Shown piece after piece: positions 39,153 to 47,255 of a DNA stretch of 64,000 bases. Origin of the DNA: Kitasatospora phosalacinea (GTDB lineage: Bacteria > Actinomycetota > Actinomycetes > Streptomycetales > Streptomycetaceae); the NCBI RefSeq assembly GCF_030268885.1, contig NZ_BSSA01000031.1:1-64000 (forward strand), written 5' to 3'. Made by a program: the position numbers and the translations under genes. Every line of letters starts with the position of its first letter. Positions within the stretch are counted from its first letter, which is position 1. Under the pieces are notes generated by a model, which did not search any database, was not told the DNA's origin, and was given only the letters and a program-made list of their open reading frames with translations.

Positions 39153-40250
39153 GTGGTCGGTTCCGCACGCCCGCGCACGGCACGAACGACGCACACGCAA
39201 CGGACGGCGCGAACGGCGCGAACGGCGCCGAGGGGCAGGTGGGCGAGCCGGTGCGCCGTCCTGGCCCCCGGGGCCGCGCTGACCGGGCTGGCCGTCCTGG
39301 GCGGCCTGGTGCCGCCCGCTGCGGCGGCCGAGGGCACCCCTGCGGCCGGACCGGTGGAGGCCGGGCCGGTGGCGGCCGCGACGCCCGAGGGGCCCGCGGG
39401 GTCGGCGCAACTGCCGCCGATGCCCGCGGCCGAGGCGTACGACGGCGAGACCCGGCTGGCCTCGCCGGAGGAGGTGGCCTCCCAGTGCGACCAGCCCGGC
39501 GCCTGCACCTTCCGGATCACGGACCGGATCGTCGGGCTGTTCGGCAGCGCGGTCGCCTCGGTCGGCAACGCGGCGATCAACTGCACGGGCGAGGACCTGG
39601 AGATCGACCGCTCCCTGACGGTGGCCAGCAGCAGCACCGACAACATCAGCGGCTCGATCTCCGGCAAGGCCACCGTCACCGGCAGCATCGACACCACCGT
39701 CACCGCCTCCGCCCAGGGCAGTCAGTCGTCGAGCACCACCAACGGCACCGTCCAGTACGGGCCGAACAAGGACAAGGGCCCCACCACCCAGGACAAGTTC
39801 CAGGACACCACGGACACGACCGGCACCGTGGCCGGTTCCAACGCCCTGCACCTGGGCGCCAAGGCCAGTTTCGAACTCGCCTTCCAGGCCTCCTACGCCA
39901 AGCAGTGGCAGGCCACCGTGAAGGAGACCACCCGCGTGGTGTTCACGGTCTCCTCCAACGACGAGATCCAGTTCGGCGCGATCAACGCCGTCACCCGGGT
40001 GGTCGGCATCCTGTCGGTCAACCACACCGGCCGGTTCATCAAGAACGTGGTGGTGGACAGCCCGTCCGTCGCCACCAGCAGCTCCATCGTCGCGCAGACC
40101 TTCTCCCGCCCGGACGTGTGCCTGTCGCTGCGCCCGCCCGGCCGGGCACTGCCGCAGCCGGGCCTGGTGGAGGTGGCGCCGGAGCCGCCGGGGCGGGTGC
40201 CGGACGCCGTGCACGCGCGCACCGCCGAGGGCACCTGGAGCGAGCGGTGA
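39153..40250 (+). CDS. Secreted Ser/Thr-rich beta-domain protein 1 (aerolysin-like?)
   Basis: A 365-residue exported protein with an Arg/Thr-rich start, hydrophobic core and AAAA cleavage region near residue 58. After a Pro/Ala linker comes the domain shared with the next gene and with 43075-44430: CDQPGACTFRITDR, VASVGNAAINCT, then long Ser/Thr-alternating strands (LTVASSSTDNISGSISG), KQWQATVKETTRVVFTVSS, RVVGILSVNHTGRFIKNVVV and IVAQTFSRPDVCLSLRP. The alternating pattern recalls aerolysin/ETX-MTX2 beta-pore-forming proteins, a suggestion only. GAGGAG lies 7 nt before the GTG. Its stop overlaps the next start (GTGA). Confidence 0.75.
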   Translation: MVGSARPRTARTTHTQRTARTARTAPRGRWASRCAVLAPGAALTGLAVLGGLVPPAAAAEGTPAAGPVEAGPVAAATPEGPAGSAQLPPMPAAEAYDGETRLASPEEVASQCDQPGACTFRITDRIVGLFGSAVASVGNAAINCTGEDLEIDRSLTVASSSTDNISGSISGKATVTGSIDTTVTASAQGSQSSSTTNGTVQYGPNKDKGPTTQDKFQDTTDTTGTVAGSNALHLGAKASFELAFQASYAKQWQATVKETTRVVFTVSSNDEIQFGAINAVTRVVGILSVNHTGRFIKNVVVDSPSVATSSSIVAQTFSRPDVCLSLRPPGRALPQPGLVEVAPEPPGRVPDAVHARTAEGTWSER

Positions 40251-41245
40251 GGCGGGGCGCGGCGCTGGCCGCCGCGCTGCTGCTGGTGGGCGGCCCGGCG
40301 GCCGGCCCGGCGTTCGCGGACGAGGGCGCACCGCAGCAGGGCGCACCGCAGCAGGGGGCCCCGTCGCAGGAAGCTCCGCCGCAGGCGGTCTCGCAGCAGG
40401 CCGTCGAGGAGCTGGTGGCGCAGGCCTTCGACGGCGACCGGCCGCTGCCGGACGCGGCCGCCGTCGCGCGCGGCTGCGGCCGCGACTACGGGTGCGGTTT
40501 CCGGTTCATCCCCGGCCTGACCGCCGAACGCACCGCCGCCGTCGTCTCGGTCGGCAACACCGTCATCAACTGCACCAACAAGAAGATCAGCGTCTTCCGG
40601 ACGGTGGTGCTGGAGTCCAGCGCCACCGACAACCTGGCCGGTGAGATCTCCGGCTCCGCCACCGTCGAGGGCACCGTCGACAACACCACCAACGTGTCCG
40701 GCACGGCGGCGGGCTCCAGCAAGACCGAGAACTCGCACACCGACATCACCGCGCCCAAGGACAAGGGCCCCAACACCGACACCACCAACGGCACCACCAC
40801 CACGACCAGCGGCAGCGTCACCGGCTCCGGCCAGCTCAAACTGACCGCCACCGCGGCCTTCCAGATGGCCTTCAAGGCCGCCTACTCGCACGAGTGGAAG
40901 CGCACCAACACCGAGAGCACGCAGGTGAAGTTCACCGTCGGCATCGGCGAGGAACTGCAGTTCGGCATGCTCAGCGCGATGACCCGCACCGTGGGCGTGC
41001 TGTCGGTCGACGGCACCGGGACGACGGTCAAGAACATCGTGGTGACCAGCCCCTCCAGCAGCAACATCAGCACCGTGGTCGCCCAGACCTTCAACGCCAA
41101 GGACTACTGCCTGACGCTGCGCCCCCAACGCTCCCTGCCCGGAGCCGAGGACGGCGTGTACGAGGGCACCCCGCACCCGGCCGACCAGCGCCCGCTGGCG
41201 CGGTACCGGCTGACGGACGGGAAGGAGTGGGCCCGCACCGACTGA
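40247..41245 (+). CDS. Secreted Ser/Thr-rich beta-domain protein 2 (aerolysin-like?)
   Basis: A 332-residue paralogue of protein 1, coupled to it by a 4-nt overlap. The signal peptide is short and clear (RRGAALAAALLLVGGPAAGPAFA). A GAPQQ repeat linker (12-bp tandem repeat) leads to the shared domain: CGRDYGCGFRF, VVSVGNTVINCT, LESSATDNLAGEISGSA, HEWKRTNTESTQVKFTVGI, RTVGVLSVDGTGTTVKNIVV and VVAQTFNAKDYCLTLRP. The cysteines and the NCT/Q-F-x3-D motifs align one-to-one with protein 1. Two coupled, similar proteins suggest a two-component assembly. No known family is claimed. Confidence 0.75.
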   Translation: MRRGAALAAALLLVGGPAAGPAFADEGAPQQGAPQQGAPSQEAPPQAVSQQAVEELVAQAFDGDRPLPDAAAVARGCGRDYGCGFRFIPGLTAERTAAVVSVGNTVINCTNKKISVFRTVVLESSATDNLAGEISGSATVEGTVDNTTNVSGTAAGSSKTENSHTDITAPKDKGPNTDTTNGTTTTTSGSVTGSGQLKLTATAAFQMAFKAAYSHEWKRTNTESTQVKFTVGIGEELQFGMLSAMTRTVGVLSVDGTGTTVKNIVVTSPSSSNISTVVAQTFNAKDYCLTLRPQRSLPGAEDGVYEGTPHPADQRPLARYRLTDGKEWARTD

Positions 41246-41410
41246 CCGAGGCCGACTGACCGAGGCCGACCGGCCGAGGCCGCCCGGCCGGAACCGCCCG
41301 ACCGGAACCGCCGGGCCCTGTATCGTACGGGAACCACCCGTGCGGCACACCGGGCCCGGCGGTTCGCTGCGGTACGGGTGGGTACGGGGACGCTGACGGG
41401 GGAGGGCGCG

Positions 41411-42076
41411 GTGGCGGAACCGAGCGTGACGGGGCCGAGCGTGGCGGTGTTCGACCTGGACGGCACGCTGTGCCGGGGTGACTCCTTCGCGGGGTTCCTG
41501 CGGCGGTCGATGCTGGACGGGCGGCTGCGCGCGGCCCTCTCGCTGGCCGCGGCGGTGGTGCTGGTGCCGCTGTTCCTGCTGCCCGCGGGGCGGCGCCGGG
41601 CGGTGCGCGGCTTCGTGCTGCTGGCCACCGCGGGCCGCAGTGCCGCCCAACTGGCGGAGATGGCAGCGCAGTTCGCGGTGGAGCACGTGGCGAAGGGGCG
41701 GATCGAGCCGGTGCTGGAGCGGCTGTGCGAGCACCGCGAGCGCGGTGACCGGGTGGTGGTGGCGACCGGCTGCGCCGAGCCGTTGGCGTCCGCCGTGTGC
41801 CGCGAACTCGGCCTGGGGGACGTCGAGGTGCTGGCCGCCGCACTGGCGCCCGGGCGTTTCGCGCACCGGCCGGTGCGCGGTTGCCTGGGCGTGCAGAAGG
41901 TCGCCCGGCTGGGCGAGCTGGGCATCGCCGTGCCGGTCGCCCACGCCTACACCGACAGTTCGGTGGACCTGCCGCTGCTGCGGGCCGCCGAGCGGCGCTT
42001 CCTGGTCGAACCCCGGCCGCGCACCGTGGCCCGGGTGCGGGCCGCGCTGGGGCCGGAGTTCACCGTGCTGGGCTGA
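41411..42076 (+). CDS. HAD-superfamily IB phosphatase (SerB-like)
   Basis: A 221-residue HAD hydrolase: motif I VAVFDLDGTLCRGDSF with the nucleophile Asp, motif II VVVATGCAEP, and motif III HAYTDSSVDLPLL. The HAD-IB helical cap is present. Relatives dephosphorylate serine, choline or lipid headgroup phosphates. The GTG at 41411 has GGGGGAGGG upstream; a GTG at 41378 is possible. A GGTT-N15-GGGTAC sequence upstream resembles a SigB-type promoter. It is convergent with the lectin-like gene at 42089 with a 12-bp gap. Confidence 0.88.
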   Translation: MAEPSVTGPSVAVFDLDGTLCRGDSFAGFLRRSMLDGRLRAALSLAAAVVLVPLFLLPAGRRRAVRGFVLLATAGRSAAQLAEMAAQFAVEHVAKGRIEPVLERLCEHRERGDRVVVATGCAEPLASAVCRELGLGDVEVLAAALAPGRFAHRPVRGCLGVQKVARLGELGIAVPVAHAYTDSSVDLPLLRAAERRFLVEPRPRTVARVRAALGPEFTVLG

Positions 42077-42088
42077 GGGGGCGGCGGC

Positions 42089-42994
42089 TCAGCAGTACCA
42101 CCAGGTGCCGGGGGCGAGGACGGTGTCGCCCGGTTCGAGGTTCTCGGTGTGCAGGTTCGCGACCTGGCAGAGGCCGCCGAGCGCCGCGTTCGGGTCCTGC
42201 TCGCGCGGGGTGCTGGTGAAGTCCGCCAGCGCCTGGGTCTGCTGGTCGATCCCGGCGTTCTCCTTCTCGCCCTTGCCCGCGACCGAGTCCAGGCAGTCCC
42301 GGCTGGTGGCCGGGCACTTGTCCATCTTCTCCTTGTTGCCCGCGTTGGTGGTGCAGGCCGGGCTGTTGGCCTGGTCGCCCGCGCACGGATCGCTCTTGCC
42401 CGCGTTGGTGGGGGGCTCGGCCGGGGGCGGGGTCTGGGTGGCGGTGAGGTTGGTGATCATCTCGCCGCAACCGGGGTTGCTGGTGGCGGTGTTGGTGAAG
42501 GTGACCTCGGGGGCGTCCTCGGCGGCGGTGAAGGAGTAGGTGCGGCCGATGAACCAGTCGGCCTTCCCGGCGGGGGGTTTGGTGGTGAAGTTGCCGACCG
42601 GGTTGGCCGGGCCGGCGACGGTCACCGTGTAGGTGCGCGGGGCGGCGCCGGAGGTGACGCAGGAATCGGGATTGTCGTCCCAGGTCAGGGTGACGGTCGC
42701 ACCGGCCCGGACGCCGCGCAGCCGGGTGCTGAGGGCGACCGCCTTGCCGTTCCAGCCCAGAGTGGCGGCCTGGAACCCCTTGGGGTGGGCCGCCCGCGAG
42801 GAGGAGCCGACACCGCTCGGCCCGGTCCAGCCGTCGACGCCGCTCACCCAGGACTGGCCGTCCGGAACGGTCGGGGAGGAGAACGTCGCGTTCGGCACCA
42901 CCACCGGGTCGGTGTCCGCGGCTCCGGCGGGGAGCGGGGCGGCGAGGGCCAGGGCGGCCCCGATCGGGAGGGCCAACAGGCGGATGGGCGGCAC
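42089..42994 (-). CDS. Secreted DUF642/choice-of-anchor-like protein with Cys-rich tail, paralogue 1
   Basis: A 301-residue secreted protein. The signal peptide ends near residue 24 (AGAA). Residues about 28-185 form a galactose-binding-like jelly roll as in DUF642 or choice-of-anchor C proteins: VPNATFSSPTVPDG, GFQAATLGWNG, GATVTLTWDDNPDSC, RTYSFTAAEDAPEVTF, CGEMITNLTATQT. A Cys-rich tail follows (DPCAGDQANSPACTT, CPATSRDCLDSVAGKG, IDQQTQALADFTSTPRE). It is a full-length paralogue of 44430-45353. GGAG lies 7 nt before the GTG. Confidence 0.78.
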   Translation of the reverse strand: MPPIRLLALPIGAALALAAPLPAGAADTDPVVVPNATFSSPTVPDGQSWVSGVDGWTGPSGVGSSSRAAHPKGFQAATLGWNGKAVALSTRLRGVRAGATVTLTWDDNPDSCVTSGAAPRTYTVTVAGPANPVGNFTTKPPAGKADWFIGRTYSFTAAEDAPEVTFTNTATSNPGCGEMITNLTATQTPPPAEPPTNAGKSDPCAGDQANSPACTTNAGNKEKMDKCPATSRDCLDSVAGKGEKENAGIDQQTQALADFTSTPREQDPNAALGGLCQVANLHTENLEPGDTVLAPGTWWYC

Positions 42995-43074
42995 GGGCTG
43001 CTCCAGGGTCTCGGTGAACGGGAATGCGGCCGCCCGGTGTCGTGCGTGCCGGGCGGCCGATCGGCTTGGGGGGA

Positions 43075-44430
43075 TCAGGGATTGAGCGGGACGGCGCGGG
43101 CGGGCAGGCCCTGCGGCGGGGTGTCCAGCGGGAGCAGGCGCTTGTCCGGGCCGGCCGTGTTGTCGGGCGTCCCGGCGGTCGGTCGGGCGGCGCCGCAGCG
43201 TTGCAGTTCGACCTCGGTGAGCGGGCCGGTGCGCTGGTAGTAGCGGTCCGGCAGCGAGGTCGCCGGGACGTCGAAGGTGGCGTCCAACCGGTAGTTGTTG
43301 CGGGAGTTGGTGAACGAGCCGACCACCCGTTCGCGGGCGGGCTGCACCTCGATCCAGCTCACCTCGCCGGGCTGGATCACCGGGTTCAGCGGCTTGTTCG
43401 TGGTCCGCGACCAGGTCAGCGGGTTGCTGGTGGACACCGCCGCCGCGTTCCCGCCCGCCACGCTGAAGCCCGCCTCGACCTGACTCGCCACGTTGGGGCG
43501 GCTCTTGGCGAGTTCGGAGCGGCTGGGCAGCAGCGGCGCGCCCTTGAGCGCGTAGTACTGGGTGAGGCTGTCGTACGGCGGCTCGGTGACCTCCAGCTTG
43601 CGGTCGTCCGTGATCGCGTTGCGGGTGCAGTTCAGGTACACCTCGCCGACGATCCGGGTCTGCCCGTAGTACTGGTACGAGTACCGCCTGTCGACGGTGA
43701 ACGTGCAGGTGGTCGGCGAGCCCTCGCAGTCGTCCACCGCCACGCCCGGCTCCAGCGGGTCGTTGCCGCGGTACGCCTTCGGGGGCGGCAGCTGCTCCTT
43801 GCGGACCTTCTGGTCGACCGGGGCGGGCGTCTGCTTCGCCTGCACGTTGGTGATCAGCGGGCCGCAGGACATCGACCCGGCGGGCTCCGCCGAGTCGAAG
43901 GAGACCATCGGGTTGTCCTCGGTCGCGGTGAACGAGAAGCTGCGCCCCGTCGTCCAGTTGGCGGTGCCGACGGTGTCGCTGCCCTTGGTGGTGACCTGCG
44001 GGTCGGGCGCGGGCCCGTCGGTGACCAGCGAGACGTTGTACGTCTGGCCGTCCTTGACCTGCTCCGGGGTGCAGCCCCGGTACGTGCTGGGGCTGTCGTC
44101 CCAGGTGAGGGTGACGGTGGAGCCCCGCTTGACGCCCCACAGCCGGGTGCGCAGGGTCAGCGGGGCGCCGTTCCAGTTCAGCGAGGCCGCCTGGTAGCCG
44201 CTCGGGTGCTGGGCCAGCCCCTTGCCGAACACCACGCCGTTGCCGTCCGGCGACCAGCCCGCGTGCCCGGCCTGGGTGCCGTTGTCGGGGGCGACCGGGT
44301 CGGCGAAGGTGCCGTTCGGGACGGTCGCGTCGACCGTGTCGGCGGCGTGCGCGGCGGGCGGCGGGGCGGTCAGGGCGAGGGCGGCGGCGAGCAGCACCGA
44401 ACCGGTGGTGTACGGGAGTTGACGGAACAT
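43075..44430 (-). CDS. Secreted fusion of DUF642-like and beta-domain modules
   Basis: A 451-residue secreted protein joining the two module types of this locus. After the signal peptide (cleavage near AAHA, about residue 30) comes the DUF642-like domain (VPNGTFADPVAPDNG, GATVTLTWDD-like GSTVTLTWDDSPST, RSFSFTATEDNPMVSF, CGPLITNVQAKQT). From about residue 220 the beta-domain follows: CEGSPTTCTFTVDRR, VGEVYLNCT, LTWSRTTNKP, PGEVSWIEVQPARERVVGSF, TEVELQRC. The ATG at 44430 shares its A with the upstream stop (TGATG), so translation is coupled. Confidence 0.77.
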   Translation of the reverse strand: MFRQLPYTTGSVLLAAALALTAPPPAAHAADTVDATVPNGTFADPVAPDNGTQAGHAGWSPDGNGVVFGKGLAQHPSGYQAASLNWNGAPLTLRTRLWGVKRGSTVTLTWDDSPSTYRGCTPEQVKDGQTYNVSLVTDGPAPDPQVTTKGSDTVGTANWTTGRSFSFTATEDNPMVSFDSAEPAGSMSCGPLITNVQAKQTPAPVDQKVRKEQLPPPKAYRGNDPLEPGVAVDDCEGSPTTCTFTVDRRYSYQYYGQTRIVGEVYLNCTRNAITDDRKLEVTEPPYDSLTQYYALKGAPLLPSRSELAKSRPNVASQVEAGFSVAGGNAAAVSTSNPLTWSRTTNKPLNPVIQPGEVSWIEVQPARERVVGSFTNSRNNYRLDATFDVPATSLPDRYYQRTGPLTEVELQRCGAARPTAGTPDNTAGPDKRLLPLDTPPQGLPARAVPLNP

Positions 44431-45353
44431 CAGCACTGACCCCATTGCTTCGGCGGGATGACCATGTACGCGGGCGGGAGGCCGTCGGTGAGGGCGTTCG
44501 ACAGCGGGCAGAGGTGCTGGGCGGCGGCGTCCGGGCTCTCGTCGCGCGGGAGGTCGTTGAAGTCCTTCACGGCGCCGGTCTGTTGGTCGATGCCGTCGTT
44601 GGTCTGCTTGCCGTCCCCGGCGACGCCGCTCAGGCAGTCGCGGCTGGTGGGCGGGCACTTGGCGATGTCGTCCTCGGCCTTGCCGACGTCCTTGCACTCC
44701 GGGGTGCCGGCCGAGTCGCCCGCGCACGGGTCGGCGGCGGCGGCCGCGCCGGGTGGCGGTCCGGTGGGGGCGGTCTGCTTGGCGGCCACGTTGGCGATGG
44801 ACGGCTGGCAGCTCTGCTTCGCGTTGGACGCGTCGAAGGAGAAGGTGATCCGGGGGGAGTTCTCGGCGGCGGTGAAGGAGTAGGACCGGCCGAGGAACCA
44901 GTTCGCCTTCCCGACGGGGTCGTTGGTGGTGAACCTGCCGGGCGGGTTGGCGTCACCCGCGACCGACACCGTGTAGGCGCGCTTGGGGAGGTCGCTGCCC
45001 GCGCAGGTGTCCGGGTTGTCGTCCCAGGTCAGGGTGACCGTGGCGCCCCGCGGGACGTCGCGCAGCAGGGTGCTCAGCGGCTTGTCCGAGGCGGGGTCGG
45101 CGAGGAAGGCGGCCTGGTAGCCCCGCGGGTGGTTGGCCCGCCCCGCCGAGAGCAGGCCCGGACCGTCCCACCCCTCGATGTCGAGGTACGCCCAGTCCTT
45201 CCCGGACGGGACGGTCGGGGAGGCGAAGGTGCCGTTCACCACCGTGGCCGGGGCGGTGTCCTCCGCGCCCGCCGGGGTCGGGGCGGCGAGGGCGAGGGCG
45301 CATGCGCTACTGAGCGTGATGGCCAGGCTTCTGGCCGGTGAGGTCCGGAGCAA
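44430..45353 (-). CDS. Secreted DUF642/choice-of-anchor-like protein with Cys-rich tail, paralogue 2 (TTG start)
   Basis: A 307-residue secreted paralogue of 42089-42994. The module starts VVNGTFASPTVPSGKDW and includes PRGYQAAFL, GATVTLTWDDNPDTC, RSYSFTAAENSPRITF and CQPSIANVAAKQT. The tail repeats DPCAGDSAGTPECKD, CPPTSRDCLSGVAGDG and IDQQTGAVKDFNDLPRD. No ATG or GTG fits; a TTG at 45353 has GGGAGG at 7 nt and opens directly into a normal signal peptide (LRTSPARSLAITLSSACALALAAPTPAGA). It heads the minus-strand operon of three. Confidence 0.75.
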   Translation of the reverse strand: MLRTSPARSLAITLSSACALALAAPTPAGAEDTAPATVVNGTFASPTVPSGKDWAYLDIEGWDGPGLLSAGRANHPRGYQAAFLADPASDKPLSTLLRDVPRGATVTLTWDDNPDTCAGSDLPKRAYTVSVAGDANPPGRFTTNDPVGKANWFLGRSYSFTAAENSPRITFSFDASNAKQSCQPSIANVAAKQTAPTGPPPGAAAAADPCAGDSAGTPECKDVGKAEDDIAKCPPTSRDCLSGVAGDGKQTNDGIDQQTGAVKDFNDLPRDESPDAAAQHLCPLSNALTDGLPPAYMVIPPKQWGQC

Positions 45354-45565
45354 CGGGTGCCTCCCTGAACTCGGCTGCGGAGCCGATCGGTTGATGGCTG
45401 GGCGAGACTTCCGACGATCAAGATCCCTGGCCATGCTGGGCGGATCGACTACGCACCGCAACCGATGGCGGACCGAACGGGGGGTGAACGAAGCATCGAC
45501 TGCGCCGTTGGCATGGAAAGCGGTCCGTGTCCGCACGAACCAGGTGACGGAGGGTTAGGCATTCC

Positions 45566-45580
45566 GACGATCGGATCGTC
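45566..45580. promoter_or_regulatory. 15-bp dyad GACGATC-G-GATCGTC
   Basis: A perfect inverted repeat with 7-bp arms, 123 bp upstream of the small secreted gene. The left arm plus TTCC recurs at 45410-45420 in the leader of the minus-strand operon, suggesting one regulator for both directions. Confidence 0.5.
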
Positions 45581-45587
45581 ATTTCCC

Positions 45588-45641
45588 GACTTCGACTCCG
45601 GCGTCGACTCCGACTTCGACTTCGACTTCGACCGGAGTCGG
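45588..45641. repeat. 6-bp GACTTC/GACTCC tandem tract
   Basis: About nine hexamer units lie upstream of the 78-aa secreted protein gene. It is low complexity and may alter promoter spacing by slippage. Confidence 0.7.
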
Positions 45642-45702
45642 ACCGCCGCCGCACGCCACCCGTGCCGTGCCGAGCCGCGCCCGACCTGACCACGAGGCAC
45701 CG

Positions 45703-45939
45703 ATGACACCCCACGCCCGAAGCGCCGCCCTGCTCGCGGCCGCCGCCCCCTGCCTGCTCGCCTGCCTGCTCGCCGCGCCACCGGCCGCCGCCGCACAGGG
45801 CGACCACCCCGCGCCGCAGGGCGCCCCGCACGCCGCGCACCGGCCGGTGGACAAGATCCACCCCGTCCAGCCCCCGCCCGGACGGCTCGCCCAGGGCGGG
45901 CCCGTCCAGCGCACCGCCCCCGGCACCCCGTCCCGTTGA
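45703..45939 (+). CDS. Small secreted His/Pro-rich protein, 78 aa
   Basis: A signal peptide (TPHARSAALLAAAAPCLLACLLAAPPAAAA, about 31 residues) precedes a mature peptide of some 47 residues rich in Pro, His, Gly and Gln (HPAPQGAPHAAHRPVDKIHPVQPP). The mature part has no cysteine or recognisable fold and is probably disordered; the histidines could bind metal. GAGG lies 6 nt before the ATG. It is 44 bp upstream of the first RCC1 gene and probably cotranscribed. Confidence 0.65.
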   Translation: MTPHARSAALLAAAAPCLLACLLAAPPAAAAQGDHPAPQGAPHAAHRPVDKIHPVQPPPGRLAQGGPVQRTAPGTPSR

Positions 45940-45983
45940 GGCCCCGTCACCCCACGCCCCGCACGTCCATGGAGGAACCACCG

Positions 45984-47228
45984 ATGCACCGCACGCTGCG
46001 CCAGCTGCCCGCCGCCACCCTGACCGCGATGGTGGCCGGACTGACCCTGGTGTCCACCACCGTCCTGCCGGTCGGCACCGCGTCCGCGTACGACCTGCGG
46101 CTGCGCGCCTGGGGCAACAACGCCAACGGGCAGCTCGGCGACGGCAGCGCCAAGACCCAGCGGCTCACCCCCGTCTCCGTGGTCGGCATGGCCGGAGCCG
46201 AGCTCAACGGCATCGCCGCCGGAGGCACCACCAGCGGCACCACCGTCACCGGGTTCGCGCTCGCGCTGCTCGGCAACGGCACCGTCGAAGCCTGGGGCAA
46301 GAACGACAAGGGCCAGCTCGGCAACGGCACCACCAGCGCCACCGAGGACGCCGCCGTGCCGGGCCTGGTCGCCGGACTGACCGACGTCGAGGCCGTCGCC
46401 GCGGGCGGCGCGCACGCCCTCGCCCTGCTCAAGGACGGCACCGTCAAGGCGTGGGGCCTCAACGACAAGGGCCAGCTCGGCGACGGCACCACCGTCAACA
46501 CCAACCTGCCCGTCACCGTCGCCGGGCTCTCCGACGTCAAGGCGATCGCCGCCGGTGACGCCTTCAGCATGGCGCTGCTCAAGGACGGCACCGTCAAGAC
46601 CTGGGGCAACAACGACAAGGGCCAGCTCGGCGTCACCCCGGTGCCGGTCAGCTCCACCGCGCCCGTCCCCGCGCCCGCGCCCGCCACCCGCAACACCGCG
46701 ATGAGCATCCCCGGCCTGACCACCGTCAAGGGCATCGCCGCCGGGGCCAACCACGCCCTCGCCCTGCTCGCCGACGGCCACGTCTACGCCTGGGGCCTCA
46801 ACGACAAGGGCCAGCTCGGCGACGACACGACCGCCAACAAGCCCTACCCCGTGCCCGTCCAGGAGCTCACCGACGTCACCGCGCTCTCCGCCGGGGCCAC
46901 CCACAGCCTCGCCCTGCTCCAGGACCACACGCTGCGCGCCTGGGGCGCCAACGACAAGGGGCAGATCGGCGACGGCACCACCACCCAGCGCAACACCAGC
47001 GTGCCCGTGCCCGGGGTGACCGGCATCGAGGCGATCGCCTCCGGCGCCGCGCACAACCTGGCCGTGCTCGCCGACGGCACCGTGCAGGCGTGGGGCCTCA
47101 ACGACAAGGGCCAGCTCGGCGACGGCACCACCACCCAGCGCAACACCCCCGTCCAGGTGCTCGCCAAGTCCGGCAGCGTCTCCCTGGTCTCCGCGCCCAG
47201 CAACGGCAACTTCAGCCTCGCGCGCTGA
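45984..47228 (+). CDS. Secreted RCC1-repeat seven-bladed propeller, paralogue 1
   Basis: A 414-residue secreted protein. The signal peptide ends near residue 33 (TASA). Seven RCC1-type repeats follow, each with a core such as RAWGNNANGQLGDGS or KAWGLNDKGQLGDGTT, enough for one closed beta-propeller. Several repeats are nearly identical (NDKGQLGDGTT), indicating recent internal duplication. RCC1 propellers mediate protein or carbohydrate contacts; in secreted bacterial proteins the partner is unknown. GGAGGAA lies before the ATG. A paralogue follows 27 bp downstream. Confidence 0.88.
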   Translation: MHRTLRQLPAATLTAMVAGLTLVSTTVLPVGTASAYDLRLRAWGNNANGQLGDGSAKTQRLTPVSVVGMAGAELNGIAAGGTTSGTTVTGFALALLGNGTVEAWGKNDKGQLGNGTTSATEDAAVPGLVAGLTDVEAVAAGGAHALALLKDGTVKAWGLNDKGQLGDGTTVNTNLPVTVAGLSDVKAIAAGDAFSMALLKDGTVKTWGNNDKGQLGVTPVPVSSTAPVPAPAPATRNTAMSIPGLTTVKGIAAGANHALALLADGHVYAWGLNDKGQLGDDTTANKPYPVPVQELTDVTALSAGATHSLALLQDHTLRAWGANDKGQIGDGTTTQRNTSVPVPGVTGIEAIASGAAHNLAVLADGTVQAWGLNDKGQLGDGTTTQRNTPVQVLAKSGSVSLVSAPSNGNFSLAR

Positions 47229-47255
47229 CCCGCCACCCCTAGAGAAAGGCCCTCC

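Larger units (their letters stand above)
45354..45702. other. Divergent control region of the secreted-protein cluster
   Basis: This 349-bp gap lies between the minus-strand DUF642-like operon and the rightward small secreted/RCC1 genes. TTCCGACGATC occurs at 45410-45420 and 45562-45572; the second lies in a 15-bp dyad. A hexamer-repeat tract follows at 45588-45641. Confidence 0.55.

Noticed and set aside
41361..41385. SigB-type promoter (GGTT-N15-GGGTAC) before the HAD-IB gene
   Set aside because: Position is plausible, but the match is short and repeated GGTAC sequence surrounds it; kept only as a remark in the gene entry.
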